From contig NC_013166.1 of NCBI RefSeq assembly GCF_000024085.1, forward strand, positions 2,666,001-2,730,000: a stretch of DNA of 64,000 nt, read 5' to 3'. The translations under genes were made by a program, and so were the position numbers. The DNA comes from Kangiella koreensis DSM 16069. GTDB taxonomy: Bacteria; Pseudomonadota; Gammaproteobacteria; Enterobacterales; Kangiellaceae. The notes under the pieces were generated by a model, which saw only the letters and a list, made by a program, of their open reading frames with translations, ran no database searches and was not told where the DNA came from. The first letter of the stretch is position 1; the number at the start of each line of letters is the position of its first letter. Shown here piece by piece: positions 1 to 8,472 of the stretch.

Positions 1-500
1 AAGCATCAACCGAGCGTTTAAAGAAGCACGGTATTGAAGTATTCGAACTCAACGAAGTGGGCAAGCTCCCAGTCTACGTAGATGGCGCAGACGAATCCAA
101 CCATCTATTGGAGCTGATTAAAGGTGGTGGCGGCGCCCTGACCCGTGAAAAAATTATCGCAGCAGCTGCCGATCAATTCATCTGCATCGCTGACGAGTCT
201 AAGCTGGTTCGTCGCTTGGGTGAATTCCCGTTACCAGTAGAAGTTATCCCAATGGCGCGTAGTTATGTCGCACGCCAAATCGTAAAACTAGGTGGCGACC
301 CGGTTTATCGTACAGGCTTTGTCACTGATAACGGCAACGTTATTCTTGATGTGCATGGTCTGGTTATTAATGAGCCCATCAAGCTTGAACGAATTCTTAA
401 TAATATCGTTGGTGTTGTGACTAATGGTTTATTTGCGGAAAGAGCAGCCGATGTATTGTTGCTGGGTAAAGAAGGTAAAGTGGAAACGATAACGCGTTAG
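1..500 (+). CDS. rpiA: Ribose-5-phosphate isomerase A, 3' part
   Basis: This is the C-terminal part of ribose-5-phosphate isomerase A, which interconverts ribose 5-phosphate and ribulose 5-phosphate in the non-oxidative pentose phosphate pathway. The reading frame is open from base 3, so the gene begins outside the window; the GTG at 57 is only an internal codon. The active-site segment VDGADE followed by [11 protein letters not shown] (carrying the family's catalytic Glu and Lys) is intact, as is the conserved end with VVTNGLFA. Tkt, which shares its pathway, lies further along. In Escherichia coli rpiA lies next to serA; here the two are about 5.6 kb apart. Identity is secure; only the 5' end is missing. 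Confidence 0.95.
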   Translation, partial: ASTERLKKHGIEVFELNEVGKLPVYVDGADESNHLLELIKGGGGALTREKIIAAAADQFICIADESKLVRRLGEFPLPVEVIPMARSYVARQIVKLGGDPVYRTGFVTDNGNVILDVHGLVINEPIKLERILNNIVGVVTNGLFAERAADVLLLGKEGKVETITR

Positions 501-519
501 GGTATTTTTTCGCCGTAAG

Positions 520-728
520 GCGACCTACTTTTCTTACTTGTCTAAGAAAAGTAGGCAAAAGAATGACACCCCAATCGTTAGGTCCTGCGGACTACCCTCG
601 CTCATCAAAGTTATGACGCGCCACCAATACGAAACGTCCTGTTTCGAAGTGGCTAAATTGGGCATCCCTGCCCAATTTACGCTATAACTTCTCTTCACTC
701 GGCTAACTCCAAGGGGTAATTGGAGCAA
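520..728. repeat. Structured dispersed repeat, copy A (209 bp)
   Basis: This element recurs almost unchanged at 1847-2055. It folds into several hairpins: a perfect 13-bp stem (524-536 with 543-555, loop CTTGTC), a small GTCC/GGAC stem (582-592), CGAAAC/GTTTCG (630-646), a 10-bp stem AAATTGGGCA/TGCCCAATTT (655-678), and CTCCAA/TTGGAG near the right end. It starts about 20 bases after the rpiA stop codon. Both strands can be read as a short open frame, but the hairpins and the lack of coding character argue for a non-coding repeat. The 13-bp stem resembles the CTTTTCTT...AAGAAAAG start of repeats I recall from other proteobacteria; that is memory, not a search. Confidence 0.85.
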
Positions 729-792
729 ACCTTTCGATTCACACTACTTATTCTATAACTCATAAGACTTTAACTAATCCATCTATCACTTT

Positions 793-824
793 CTAACTTT
801 GAATAAACTCTCAGAACCATATTC
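793..824. repeat. 32-bp direct repeat, left copy
   Basis: A 32-base sequence beginning CTAACTTTGAATAAACTC occurs here and, identically, at 1273-1304. The two copies bracket the small membrane-protein gene at 907-1191. The sequence contains the short inverted pair GAATA/TATTC. Its function is unknown; it could be a recombination or insertion scar. Confidence 0.85.
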
Positions 825-906
825 CCCTCGTTTATAGTCAAGCAAGTACAAACCTTTTAAACAGGTCGGTTGTTGGATGGCGTTACTAAACGACTAATCC
901 AACCTA

Positions 907-1191
907 TTACGAATCTTCTTTGTGCTTCTTTCGTAATTTATCCACCCATTTAAAAAAATACATAAAAAGAATTAATGGTAAGTAAATCCATAGAGCAACT
1001 CTTAAAATAGTATCCCAAAAAGTAGTTATTGAGCTTTGTCTAAAGCTAACTTCAATCAAGCTAAAAAGTATGAACCAAACAATAGTGATACATACAGCTC
1101 TTAACCATATTGGTTGTGTTTCGGCAAACTTACTGTTAACTAAAATTACAGCCAACCCTCCTCCAACAATACCTTCAAACATACCTAGCAT
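907..1191 (-). CDS. Small membrane protein of unknown function
   Basis: A 94-residue protein with about three hydrophobic segments (roughly residues 5-20, 29-48 and 62-82) and a short basic/acidic C-terminal tail (KLRKKHKEDS). I do not recognise a family. The start at 1191 has only a weak purine-rich stretch upstream (AAGAA); an internal ATG at residue 4 is an alternative. The gene is isolated, AT-rich compared with the metabolic genes around it, and is bracketed by the 32-bp direct repeats at 793-824 and 1273-1304, which suggests it arrived as a unit. It could be a small inner-membrane accessory protein or an immunity-like protein; nothing in the sequence decides. Confidence 0.55.
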   Translation of the reverse strand: MLGMFEGIVGGGLAVILVNSKFAETQPIWLRAVCITIVWFILFSLIEVSFRQSSITTFWDTILRVALWIYLPLILFMYFFKWVDKLRKKHKEDS

Positions 1192-1272
1192 TTCTTAGTC
1201 CCAACTTTTTAATAATTTAACCCTTTTTGACAGCCATAAATTATGTGGTACAAGAGTATCATTAATTAACCA

Positions 1273-1304
1273 CTAACTTTGAATAAACTCTCAGAACCAT
1301 ATTC
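1273..1304. repeat. 32-bp direct repeat, right copy
   Basis: Identical to 793-824. Its right end runs into a perfect inverted repeat CCATATT-CTC-AATATGG (1297-1313) that is absent at the left copy, where the sequence continues CCCCTCG. The gene at 1353 starts 48 bases downstream, so this palindrome may also be an operator or part of its promoter. Confidence 0.85.
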
Positions 1305-1352
1305 TCAATATGGGTATGATTGCTTCCCTTGCGAATTTTCCCTCTATGCCTA

Positions 1353-1826
1353 ATGTACGACGATATTCAGAATCCCCCGCAGCAACTGCCCCAATCTAAA
1401 TTTAAGCCTTGGTTCTGGCTTTTAATCCTGCCGCTCTACCTGTTCGGCTGTCTTTGGGCTCTTGCAGGTTCTGTTGCTGGCTGGCAAGAATTGCTGCAAC
1501 TATCCAATCTTTCAGCGCTTTCTCTGATAGTTATTGTATTTTCCCTATGCATGCTGATCTGGCTTGCCTATCAATTAATACAAGGATTCAATAAGCTGAC
1601 AGAATGTTCGCGATATGAAGTGTATTTAGCCGAAGTATTTGAAAATCGAGATCGACAAAGACCAGTACAGAATGCCATGCGATTGGATTATCTGAGAAAG
1701 CTACGCAAACTCAATAGCGAAGTACGCGGCATTACAGAGTCAGGACAAAAACAATTATTAGTAATGACAATGGTGGGGTTGTTGTTGATGTTAGCTGGGT
1801 GTGTTGGGCAGTTGGTAGCTTTGTGA
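1353..1826 (+). CDS. Membrane protein of unknown function
   Basis: A protein of about 157 residues if the ATG at 1353 is used; the frame stays open to a TTG at 1320, but the extra N-terminus looks like untranslated sequence. It has a proline/glutamine-rich cytoplasmic start, two hydrophobic segments in the first 75 residues (FWLLILPLYLFGCLWALAGS and the stretch around LSLIVIVFSLCMLIWLAY), a charged middle segment rich in Arg and Glu, and a third hydrophobic segment at the C-terminus. No family recognised. It lies between the two copies of the 209-bp repeat, immediately before copy B, and probably belongs to the same inserted block. Confidence 0.6.
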   Translation: MYDDIQNPPQQLPQSKFKPWFWLLILPLYLFGCLWALAGSVAGWQELLQLSNLSALSLIVIVFSLCMLIWLAYQLIQGFNKLTECSRYEVYLAEVFENRDRQRPVQNAMRLDYLRKLRKLNSEVRGITESGQKQLLVMTMVGLLLMLAGCVGQLVAL

Positions 1827-1846
1827 TTTCAAACTTTTCGCTTTGG

Positions 1847-2055
1847 GCGACCTACTTTTCTTACTTGTCTAAGAAAAGTAGGCAAAAGAATGACACCCCA
1901 GTCGTTAGGCCCTTCGGGCTTCCCTCATTCTTCAAAGTTAAAACGCGCCGCCAATACGAAACGTCCTGTTTCGAAGTGGCTAAATTGGCCATCCTTGGCC
2001 AATTTACGCTATAACTTCTCTTCACTCGGCTAACTCTAAGGGGTAACTGGAGCAA
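1847..2055. repeat. Structured dispersed repeat, copy B (209 bp)
   Basis: Second copy of the element at 520-728, same orientation and same length. Two of its stems differ from copy A by paired changes that keep base pairing: GCCC/GGGC (1909-1919) in place of GTCC/GGAC, and AAATTGGCCA/TGGCCAATTT (1982-2005) in place of AAATTGGGCA/TGCCCAATTT. The last stem, near 2035-2053, is weaker here than in copy A. The copy sits between the membrane protein at 1353 and the 3' end of prsR. Confidence 0.85.
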
Positions 2056-2095
2056 GCCGGAATTTCCATACTATTATTTATCACCAATCGAGTCC

Positions 2096-3451
2096 TCAAC
2101 TACTAATACTGTACTTATCCATTAAGCTGTAGAGGGTTGGTCTGGTTAGGCCTAACAGTTTTGCGGCTTGGGAAATATTGCCGTCGGATAGAACAATGGC
2201 GCGTTGGATGGCGCGGGTTTCGGCGGCTTCTCGTACCTGACGTAAATTCAATGGCATTTCGCGCAGTTGATCTTCATCTATTTGCAGATCTTTAGCGGTG
2301 ATCTGATTGCTGTCTGACATGACCACGGCGCTTTTAATTTTATTTTCCAATTCACGCACATTTCCTGGCCATGCATAGGCTTCCATTGCCTGAACCGCAT
2401 CTTTGCCAAACCCACGGATATTACGCGAATATTGTCGATTGAACTTTTCCAACAAGGAACGGGCGATTAACACAACATCACCATTTCGTTTCGACAAAGC
2501 TGGGATATTAAGCACTACTTCGCTAAGTCTATAATAAAGATCTTCGCGGAACTTGCCTTCATTCACTAAGTCTTCAAGCGATTGATGGGTCGCAGCAATA
2601 ATGCGGACATCAACCGGAATTGACTCACGCCCCCCAACACGCTCTACCACTCGCTCTTGCAGGAAGCGTAGCAATTTTGCTTGCAAAGCCATTGGCATAT
2701 CACCAATTTCATCGAGGAATAAGGTTCCGCCATTGGCGTATTCGATCTTGCCAATGGTGGTTTTATTGGCACCGGTAAATGCTCCTGCTTCGTATCCAAA
2801 TAACTCGCTTTCCAATAAATTATCGGGAATTGCTGCGCAATTTATGGCGACCATACTTTTGCTACGCCGTGGGCTGATATCATGAACAGCCCTAGCCAAT
2901 AACTCTTTACCAGTCCCGCTGTCACCCAGCAATAAAACACTCACATCGGTGGGTGCAACTTTCTCGATCTTTTGACAGACAGCCATCATTTCCGGGCTCG
3001 TGGCAATAATGCCGTGGAAGCTTTCTTTTTGTTGTTGGAAGTGGCGACGATTCTCGTCTTCCAGCTTTGCCAACTCAAATGCACGTTTGATGATAAGCGT
3101 CAACTCTTCAGGCTGAATTGGCTTCTGATAATAATCATAAGCACCTGCATTGACTGCCTGCATGGCAATTTCACGCTGATCGTTGCCAGTTACCACAATA
3201 ACCTTACTGGTCGGTGATAAAGATAGGATTTCTTCGAGTAGTTCAAGACCTACGCTTGCGTTTGCGGGATCTGGTGGTAAGCCGAGGTCAAGTGTTATGA
3301 CCTGTGGTTGGTAACGTCTCAATTCCACCAAAGCGCTGTCGCGGTCTTCTGCAAGAATCACGTTATACTGATCGAATGACCATTTGAGCTGTTTCTGTAG
3401 CCCCTTGTCATCTTCAATAATTAATAAGTCGGGTTTATTTGATTGTGCCAT
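2096..3451 (-). CDS. prsR: PrsR-type sigma-54 response regulator (exosortase-system regulator)
   Basis: A 451-residue NtrC-class activator. A receiver domain (about 1-125, phospho-acceptor Asp55 in TLDLGLPPD) is followed by a sigma-54 interacting AAA+ domain with Walker A GDSGTGKE (176-183), the sigma-54 contact loop GAFTGA (223-228) and Walker B LFLDEIG (244-250), and then a Fis-type helix-turn-helix at the C-terminus (ISQAAKLLGLTRPTLY). The receiver strongly resembles the PrsR regulators that go with PEP-CTERM/exosortase polysaccharide loci; this is from memory of the family. It follows prsK by 17 bases with GAGG before the ATG, so the two form an operon. No exosortase or PEP-CTERM target gene is in this window, so its targets must lie elsewhere. 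Confidence 0.85.
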   Translation of the reverse strand: MAQSNKPDLLIIEDDKGLQKQLKWSFDQYNVILAEDRDSALVELRRYQPQVITLDLGLPPDPANASVGLELLEEILSLSPTSKVIVVTGNDQREIAMQAVNAGAYDYYQKPIQPEELTLIIKRAFELAKLEDENRRHFQQQKESFHGIIATSPEMMAVCQKIEKVAPTDVSVLLLGDSGTGKELLARAVHDISPRRSKSMVAINCAAIPDNLLESELFGYEAGAFTGANKTTIGKIEYANGGTLFLDEIGDMPMALQAKLLRFLQERVVERVGGRESIPVDVRIIAATHQSLEDLVNEGKFREDLYYRLSEVVLNIPALSKRNGDVVLIARSLLEKFNRQYSRNIRGFGKDAVQAMEAYAWPGNVRELENKIKSAVVMSDSNQITAKDLQIDEDQLREMPLNLRQVREAAETRAIQRAIVLSDGNISQAAKLLGLTRPTLYSLMDKYSISS

Positions 3452-3468
3452 CCTGTCCTCTTTATTTT

Positions 3469-5466
3469 CTAATCTCCGGGCGTTAACGTTTGCAAAATGA
3501 CAATGCAGCGTGTTCCTTTCCCTAGTTCACTTTGTATTATTAAATCACCGCCAAAGCTTTGGAGCAAATAGCGGCACTGATAAACACCGATTCCCATCCC
3601 AGCATTACCTTTGGTGGTGGCGAATGGTTTGAATAATTGTTTACGTACAAAATCCGCATCCATTCCTTTGCCCTTATCAACAATATGCCAGTGTAGCTCT
3701 TGCCCCAACTGGTCAAATCGATGATGAATTCTATCACTCTCATTACTGGCATCAATCGCATTCTGATGCAGATGCTGAATGATATTAAGCAGTTGCTCTT
3801 GATTAGCATACACTTCAACTTCAGGAATATCTCCTATCACATTCAGTCGATTAGCAGCTTCTTTAAACTTCGCAAAAACCTCTGGGATATAGGCCTGTAC
3901 AATTTCTTTCTTTGGCAATTGCTTACGTTGCAACTGTTCCAGCATTTTGTTCAAACGCTGGGTCGCGCTGGCCACTGTTTCAAAGGTATCATCAACGAAC
4001 TCTGGGTTATCACGATAGCGATGTGCGTTATGAGTAATCAGTTCCAATTGTGCGGTCACATTTTTTAAATCATGCACCACAAATGCTGACAAACGGTTAA
4101 AGGCATCAAATTGCTCTTGTTCATAAATTTGCGTGGTTGCTTCAAATAACGCCAGATAACTTGCCATCTGTTGGCCTGCTGCTTTAAGCAGATCATGATC
4201 TTCCCAGTTCAAACTTGGTTTTGAATAACTACTGCGTAATCCGACAACCGCAACCAGTTCTTCACCTCGCCGTAACGGAATGAAAATCTGATGCTGTTGG
4301 AATAATGGTGAGCGAACATCAAGCTTAAGCCCTTGATATACATTCTGATTATTTTGGTACTCCTTTATATCAACCACCCAGTTTGTACGCTCTATAAATT
4401 CAACCAGCTCACTCGGTAGCTGATAGGCTAACTCACCATTTAATGGCGAATTAAGTGGTGATTGCCAATTGTCAGTATAAATAAATAAATCGCCGCGACG
4501 ACTCCATAACTTACCCGCAGGGCTACTGATAATATTGGCCAGAGCTTTGATCGATAGCTGATAAAAATCACCACGTACATTTGCCTCGTCGAGCGCACGG
4601 TTGAAGCCTAACCAGCTTTCCCGATAGTCGTACTTATAACTAGCGAATAGCTTGGTAATCATAATCTTAAGCTGGCTTAGCAGCTTTTTCTTGTAAGCTA
4701 GCCAGACAAAAATCACTATTGATGCCGCCAGCACCGCCAGGCCAATAAGTGGTTGCCTCCAGGCTACCCCAATCAGCATGTAACCAACCACTGCTAGCCA
4801 ACATAAAATGGCAAAAATATTGAGGCTACTGTGGGGGCGGTAGGTTTGCTGGATATTTTCTAAATCAAGACGGGACTGATCGATCCGCTGAATGTGAACC
4901 AGGCTGAACGCCATAGCGATACTGGCAATGATTGCACGGGAAACATCCAATGCTTCTACATCAACATTCAAGTTCAGCATCAGCACCAGCATCGACAACA
5001 GATCCCAGACAAGGACTATGCCTAAGGCACCGCCTAGCGTAGAAATTTCAGCTCTTAAGGTTTCAGCAAATTCATTGCCAGCCCGCTCCATCATTTGCAT
5101 CATCAGCAATAAAATGAATCCTGCGATTGCTGGGTTTATGACCCGCTTCATATCAGCAGAGTAGATAATAATAAAGCTAATCCAACCAGCAAAAGCGAGC
5201 AAGATAATGAAACTTAATAGTTTATGGTGAGTCGCAAAATAAAACAGAAAGAAGGTTAACGCCGCATAGATGCCAAACAATCGTCCCCATTCAATCATCC
5301 AATGATTAAGCTCAAAGCCGGTGTCGACCAAGTTCAATCCACTCCAGCCGATAAAAGTCAAAGCTAACAACAGGATCGGCCAGCCAAGCGTAGAGCCTCG
5401 CCAGCGTAATACAACGATCATGAACAACAAGCCTGCCAAAACGATACAGGCAATAAATCCGGCCAT
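3469..5466 (-). CDS. prsK: PrsK-type membrane histidine kinase
   Basis: A 665-residue sensor kinase, partner of the downstream regulator. The N-terminal 260 residues hold about eight hydrophobic segments. A GAF-like domain follows (about 295-445), then the dimerisation/phospho-acceptor helix with His465 in VVHDLKN, and an ATPase domain with the N-box HLHQNAIDAS, the G1 box DKGKGMD and the G2 box GMGIGVYQ. Length, order of parts and the VVHDLKN H-box fit PrsK, the kinase tied to exosortase-A polysaccharide systems. It probably senses a membrane or envelope signal and phosphorylates PrsR, which then drives sigma-54 promoters. A terminator separates it from the acyl carrier protein gene upstream. 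Confidence 0.85.
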   Translation of the reverse strand: MAGFIACIVLAGLLFMIVVLRWRGSTLGWPILLLALTFIGWSGLNLVDTGFELNHWMIEWGRLFGIYAALTFFLFYFATHHKLLSFIILLAFAGWISFIIIYSADMKRVINPAIAGFILLLMMQMMERAGNEFAETLRAEISTLGGALGIVLVWDLLSMLVLMLNLNVDVEALDVSRAIIASIAMAFSLVHIQRIDQSRLDLENIQQTYRPHSSLNIFAILCWLAVVGYMLIGVAWRQPLIGLAVLAASIVIFVWLAYKKKLLSQLKIMITKLFASYKYDYRESWLGFNRALDEANVRGDFYQLSIKALANIISSPAGKLWSRRGDLFIYTDNWQSPLNSPLNGELAYQLPSELVEFIERTNWVVDIKEYQNNQNVYQGLKLDVRSPLFQQHQIFIPLRRGEELVAVVGLRSSYSKPSLNWEDHDLLKAAGQQMASYLALFEATTQIYEQEQFDAFNRLSAFVVHDLKNVTAQLELITHNAHRYRDNPEFVDDTFETVASATQRLNKMLEQLQRKQLPKKEIVQAYIPEVFAKFKEAANRLNVIGDIPEVEVYANQEQLLNIIQHLHQNAIDASNESDRIHHRFDQLGQELHWHIVDKGKGMDADFVRKQLFKPFATTKGNAGMGIGVYQCRYLLQSFGGDLIIQSELGKGTRCIVILQTLTPGD

Positions 5467-5510
5467 TTCCCTGCTTATCTTATTTGTTTGGAGTCTATGG
5501 CTGTTATAAA

Positions 5511-5545
5511 AGAAAAAGGCCGAAAAAGCTACTTTTCGGCCTTAA
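5511..5545 (-). terminator. Rho-independent terminator after the acyl carrier protein gene
   Basis: An 11-bp stem AAGGCCGAAAA/TTTTCGGCCTT (5516-5526 with 5533-5543), loop AGCTAC. On the minus strand it is followed by TCTTTT. It lies 25 bases beyond the acyl carrier protein stop codon and before prsK, so prsK should have its own promoter. Confidence 0.8.
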
Positions 5546-5572
5546 AAATCAATTATCTATCTATAAGTCAGA

Positions 5573-5836
5573 CTAAATTGCTGTGGCTGCCTGCTGTACT
5601 TCCACAAACTCCGTAAGGGTGGTTACGGACTCAAAGATCTCGCCAGTCAACTCATCATCTGAAATTTCGATGGCAAAGCTTTCTTCGATCTGCATCAAAA
5701 TGGAAACAATCGCCATTGAATCAAACTCCGGCAAATTACCCAGCAGCAAAGTCTCTGCCGACAACTGATCGGCATCAATCGATAAGGTCTCGCTTAGCAA
5801 GACTATCATTTTATCGATGTTGGTCTGGTATGCCAT
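5573..5836 (-). CDS. Acyl carrier protein
   Basis: A small acidic acyl carrier protein of about 87 residues, the carrier of acyl chains on a 4'-phosphopantetheine arm. The attachment serine is in EFDSMAIVSI, and the remaining sequence is the usual four-helix pattern ending in FVEVQQAA. I chose the ATG at 5836 (MAYQTN) because GAGGAG lies nine bases before it; an in-frame ATG seven codons upstream (5857) would place that GAGGAG inside the gene. Stand-alone carriers of this type commonly occur in exosortase-associated polysaccharide loci together with an AMP-forming acyl ligase, which fits the prsK/prsR neighbours. No ligase is present here. A terminator separates it from prsK. Confidence 0.85.
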   Translation of the reverse strand: MAYQTNIDKMIVLLSETLSIDADQLSAETLLLGNLPEFDSMAIVSILMQIEESFAIEISDDELTGEIFESVTTLTEFVEVQQAATAI

Positions 5837-6073
5837 CCGGCAAATCTCCTCATTCATGCCCGATTATCAGGCGCTAATCATATGTGCCTAAACCGCTCAG
5901 CACAGCCGCTCCATTGCGACAAGGCGGCAGATTGTAGCAAAATTGCCCCTTTTAGACACCTATTTTGCACTTATGGCCAATATTTATAGTTAATAACTAT
6001 TGCCTACTTTTACATGCTGATCGGATCTGTTTTAATAGACTTTCGTTGCCTATCGACCACTGAATAATCCAAC

Positions 6074-7303
6074 ATGGCAAGCACATCATTTGATAAACAA
6101 CAGCTGAAAGTTTTACTCCTTGAAGGAGTCCACCCTAAAGCAGAACAAATGTTCAGACAAGATAGTTATCATCAGGTAGAAAACCTGAAAACCGCTCTAT
6201 CGGCCTCAGAACTTAAAAGTGCTCTGCAAGATTGCCATTTCCTAGGTATTCGCTCACGCTCGCAAATCTCTCCTGAGGTACTGGCCGAAGCGAATAAGCT
6301 GGTCGCAATTGGCTGTTTTTGCATTGGCACTAATCAGGTCAATCTGAATGCCGCCCAGCACAAAGGCATCCCGGTATTTAATGCGCCATATTCCAATACC
6401 CGCAGTGTTGCCGAGCTGGTTCTGGGCGAAATCATCATGTTGCTGCGTGGCATTCCTGCTAAAAATGCAGCCGCACACCGTGGTCAGTGGCTTAAAACGG
6501 CTCAGAATGCTAATGAAGCCCGCGGTAAGACCTTAGGCATCATAGGTTATGGCCATATCGGTACTCAGCTTGGCATTCTTGCTGAAGGGATTGGCATGCA
6601 GGTCAAGTTCTACGATATAGAAACCAAGTTAACGCTTGGAAATGCCAGCCAGGTTGCTGATTTAGACCAGCTGTTAGCCGAATCTGATGTCGTGACTTTG
6701 CATGTACCAGAAACACCGCAAACCAAAGGTATGATGGGTAAAACACAAATAACGGCTATGAAGCCAGGTAGTATTTTAATCAATGCCTCACGTGGTACTG
6801 TAGTAGATATTGATGCTTTGGCAGAAGCCTTAAGTACCGAGCACCTTCTCGGTGCGGCTATCGATGTTTTCCCAACCGAGCCCAAGTCGAATACCGAAGA
6901 ATTTCAGTCTCCTTTGCGTGAATTCGATAACGTCATATTAACCCCTCATATCGGTGGTTCGACACTGGAAGCGCAGGAAAATATTGCCATTGAAGTGACT
7001 GAGAAAATGATTAAATACAGCAATAATGGCTCAACCGTATCAGCAGTCAACTTCCCACAAGTCGCATTGCCGGAACACGTCAATACCCACCGGGTTTTAC
7101 ACATTCACCACAACAAACCCGGCATTTTATCGCAAATCAACCAGATCCTATCGCAAAATGACATCAATATCTCCGCACAATATTTACAAACACAAGGTGA
7201 TATTGGCTATGTGGTCACCGATATCGACAAAGGGTCGAGTCAAATAGCACTTGAGAAGATGCGGGAAATTGAAGGAACGATACGAGCAAGAGTGCTCTAC
7301 TAG
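6074..7303 (+). CDS. serA: D-3-phosphoglycerate dehydrogenase
   Basis: A 409-residue enzyme that oxidises 3-phosphoglycerate to 3-phosphohydroxypyruvate, the first step of serine synthesis. The substrate-binding half is followed by the nucleotide-binding core with GYGHIGTQLG, the catalytic region with INASRGTVVDIDAL and the TPHIGGSTLEAQENIA signature that carries the catalytic His. The last 80 residues form an ACT domain (about 335-409; HHNKPGILSQINQIL), the serine-binding feedback domain of the E. coli-type enzyme, so inhibition by serine is expected. It points the same way as rpiA, its neighbour in E. coli, and toward fba, from which it is separated by a shared terminator. No strong ribosome-binding site is visible before the ATG. 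Confidence 0.95.
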   Translation: MASTSFDKQQLKVLLLEGVHPKAEQMFRQDSYHQVENLKTALSASELKSALQDCHFLGIRSRSQISPEVLAEANKLVAIGCFCIGTNQVNLNAAQHKGIPVFNAPYSNTRSVAELVLGEIIMLLRGIPAKNAAAHRGQWLKTAQNANEARGKTLGIIGYGHIGTQLGILAEGIGMQVKFYDIETKLTLGNASQVADLDQLLAESDVVTLHVPETPQTKGMMGKTQITAMKPGSILINASRGTVVDIDALAEALSTEHLLGAAIDVFPTEPKSNTEEFQSPLREFDNVILTPHIGGSTLEAQENIAIEVTEKMIKYSNNGSTVSAVNFPQVALPEHVNTHRVLHIHHNKPGILSQINQILSQNDINISAQYLQTQGDIGYVVTDIDKGSSQIALEKMREIEGTIRARVLY

Positions 7304-7320
7304 TCTTAATGTTCAACCAC

Positions 7321-7351
7321 AAAAAAGGCCAGCAGATGCTGGCCTTTTTTA
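7321..7351. terminator. Bidirectional terminator between serA and fba
   Basis: Stem GGCCAGC-AGAT-GCTGGCC (7327-7344) flanked by six A on the left and six T on the right, so it can serve both convergent genes. The same 18-base stem-loop occurs at 24562-24579. Confidence 0.9.
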
Positions 7352-7363
7352 TTTTCTGAGAAA

Positions 7364-8428
7364 TTACTTAACGCGTGGATCAAGCTTTCCAGCTTTGTAA
7401 TCAAGCGCCATCTGTTCCATATTGATAGCCTTGATCTTGCCAGCGTTACCGGCGGTGCCAAAGGCTTCATAACGTGCTTTACAGATTGCCTGCATGGCAT
7501 CTTGGGCCGCTTTGTTATATTTACGTGGGTCAAATTCTTTTGGATTATGCTTCAAGAATTTGCGCACTGCACCGGTCGCCGCTAAACGTAAGTCGGTATC
7601 AATGTTGACCTTACGAACACCGTGCTTGATGCCTTCCTGAATTTCTTCAACCGGTACACCATAAGTTTCGCCCAGGTCACCACCGTATTCGTTGATAGTA
7701 GCCAACCAATCTTGTGGCACTGATGAAGAACCATGCATCACTAAATGCGTGTCTGGAATACGCTCATGAATCGCTTTAATTCGCTCAATCGCTAACACGT
7801 CGCCTGTTGGTGGACGAGTGAACTTATAGGCGCCATGAGAAGTACCGATAGCGATAGCCAAGGCATCCACTTTCGTGTCTTTAACAAATTGCGCCGCTTC
7901 TTCAGGATCGGTCAGTAGCTGATCATGACTTAACACGCCTTCGGCGCCTGAACCGTCTTCTTCACCCGCCATACCGGTTTCCAATGAACCTAAACAACCT
8001 AGCTCGCCTTCCACAGAAACACCACAGGCATGCGCCATTTCAGTAGCAAGCTTGGTTACGCGCACGTTGTACTCATAGCTTGCTGGTGTCTTCATGTCTT
8101 CTTCGAGCGAGCCATCCATCATCACTGATGAGAAGCCTAATTGGATTGACTGCTGACACACCGCTGGCGATGAACCATGGTCCTGATGCATACAGATTGG
8201 AATATGCGGAAATTCCTCGGTCGCCGCCACGATCAGGTGGCGCAGGAAATTTGAACCTGCATATTTACGAGCGCCTGCAGAAGCCTGAATGATTACTGGA
8301 CTGTCAGTTTCATCCGCTGCCTGCATAACAGCACGCATCTGCTCAAGGTTATTAACGTTAAATGCCGGAATACCATAATTATGCTCTGCTGCATGATCGA
8401 GTAATTGGCGAAGTGTAATTAAAGCCAT
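7364..8428 (-). CDS. fba: Class II fructose-bisphosphate aldolase
   Basis: A 354-residue zinc-dependent aldolase that splits fructose 1,6-bisphosphate into dihydroxyacetone phosphate and glyceraldehyde 3-phosphate (or the reverse in gluconeogenesis). Metal-ligand and catalytic motifs are visible: CMHQDHGSS near residue 80, [12 protein letters not shown] near 140, [11 protein letters not shown] near 192, HGSSSVP near 232 and the [16 protein letters not shown] segment near 275. The length fits the longer class IIB type. GGGGAAAG precedes the ATG. It is the last gene of the tkt-gap-pgk-fba cluster, 44 bases after pgk. Confidence 0.96.
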   Translation of the reverse strand: MALITLRQLLDHAAEHNYGIPAFNVNNLEQMRAVMQAADETDSPVIIQASAGARKYAGSNFLRHLIVAATEEFPHIPICMHQDHGSSPAVCQQSIQLGFSSVMMDGSLEEDMKTPASYEYNVRVTKLATEMAHACGVSVEGELGCLGSLETGMAGEEDGSGAEGVLSHDQLLTDPEEAAQFVKDTKVDALAIAIGTSHGAYKFTRPPTGDVLAIERIKAIHERIPDTHLVMHGSSSVPQDWLATINEYGGDLGETYGVPVEEIQEGIKHGVRKVNIDTDLRLAATGAVRKFLKHNPKEFDPRKYNKAAQDAMQAICKARYEAFGTAGNAGKIKAINMEQMALDYKAGKLDPRVK

Positions 8429-8472
8429 TTTCTTTCCCCTTAACTTTGTATCCTGTTCGACAGTCTTTAAGC

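Noticed and set aside
534..728. Minus-strand open frame within the 209-bp repeat
   Set aside because: The same frame recurs in copy B, but the copies differ in ways that keep hairpins rather than protein; no ribosome-binding site or family was seen.
870..903. GTTGGAT ... ATCCAAC resembling integron attC core sites
   Set aside because: The order is reversed relative to an attC site (which begins with the RYYYAAC box and ends with GTTRRRY), and the spacing is about 18 bases; no integrase is present.
3765..3785. GCAGATGC within prsK resembling the terminator core
   Set aside because: It lies inside a coding region, has no T run, and is explained by the protein sequence.
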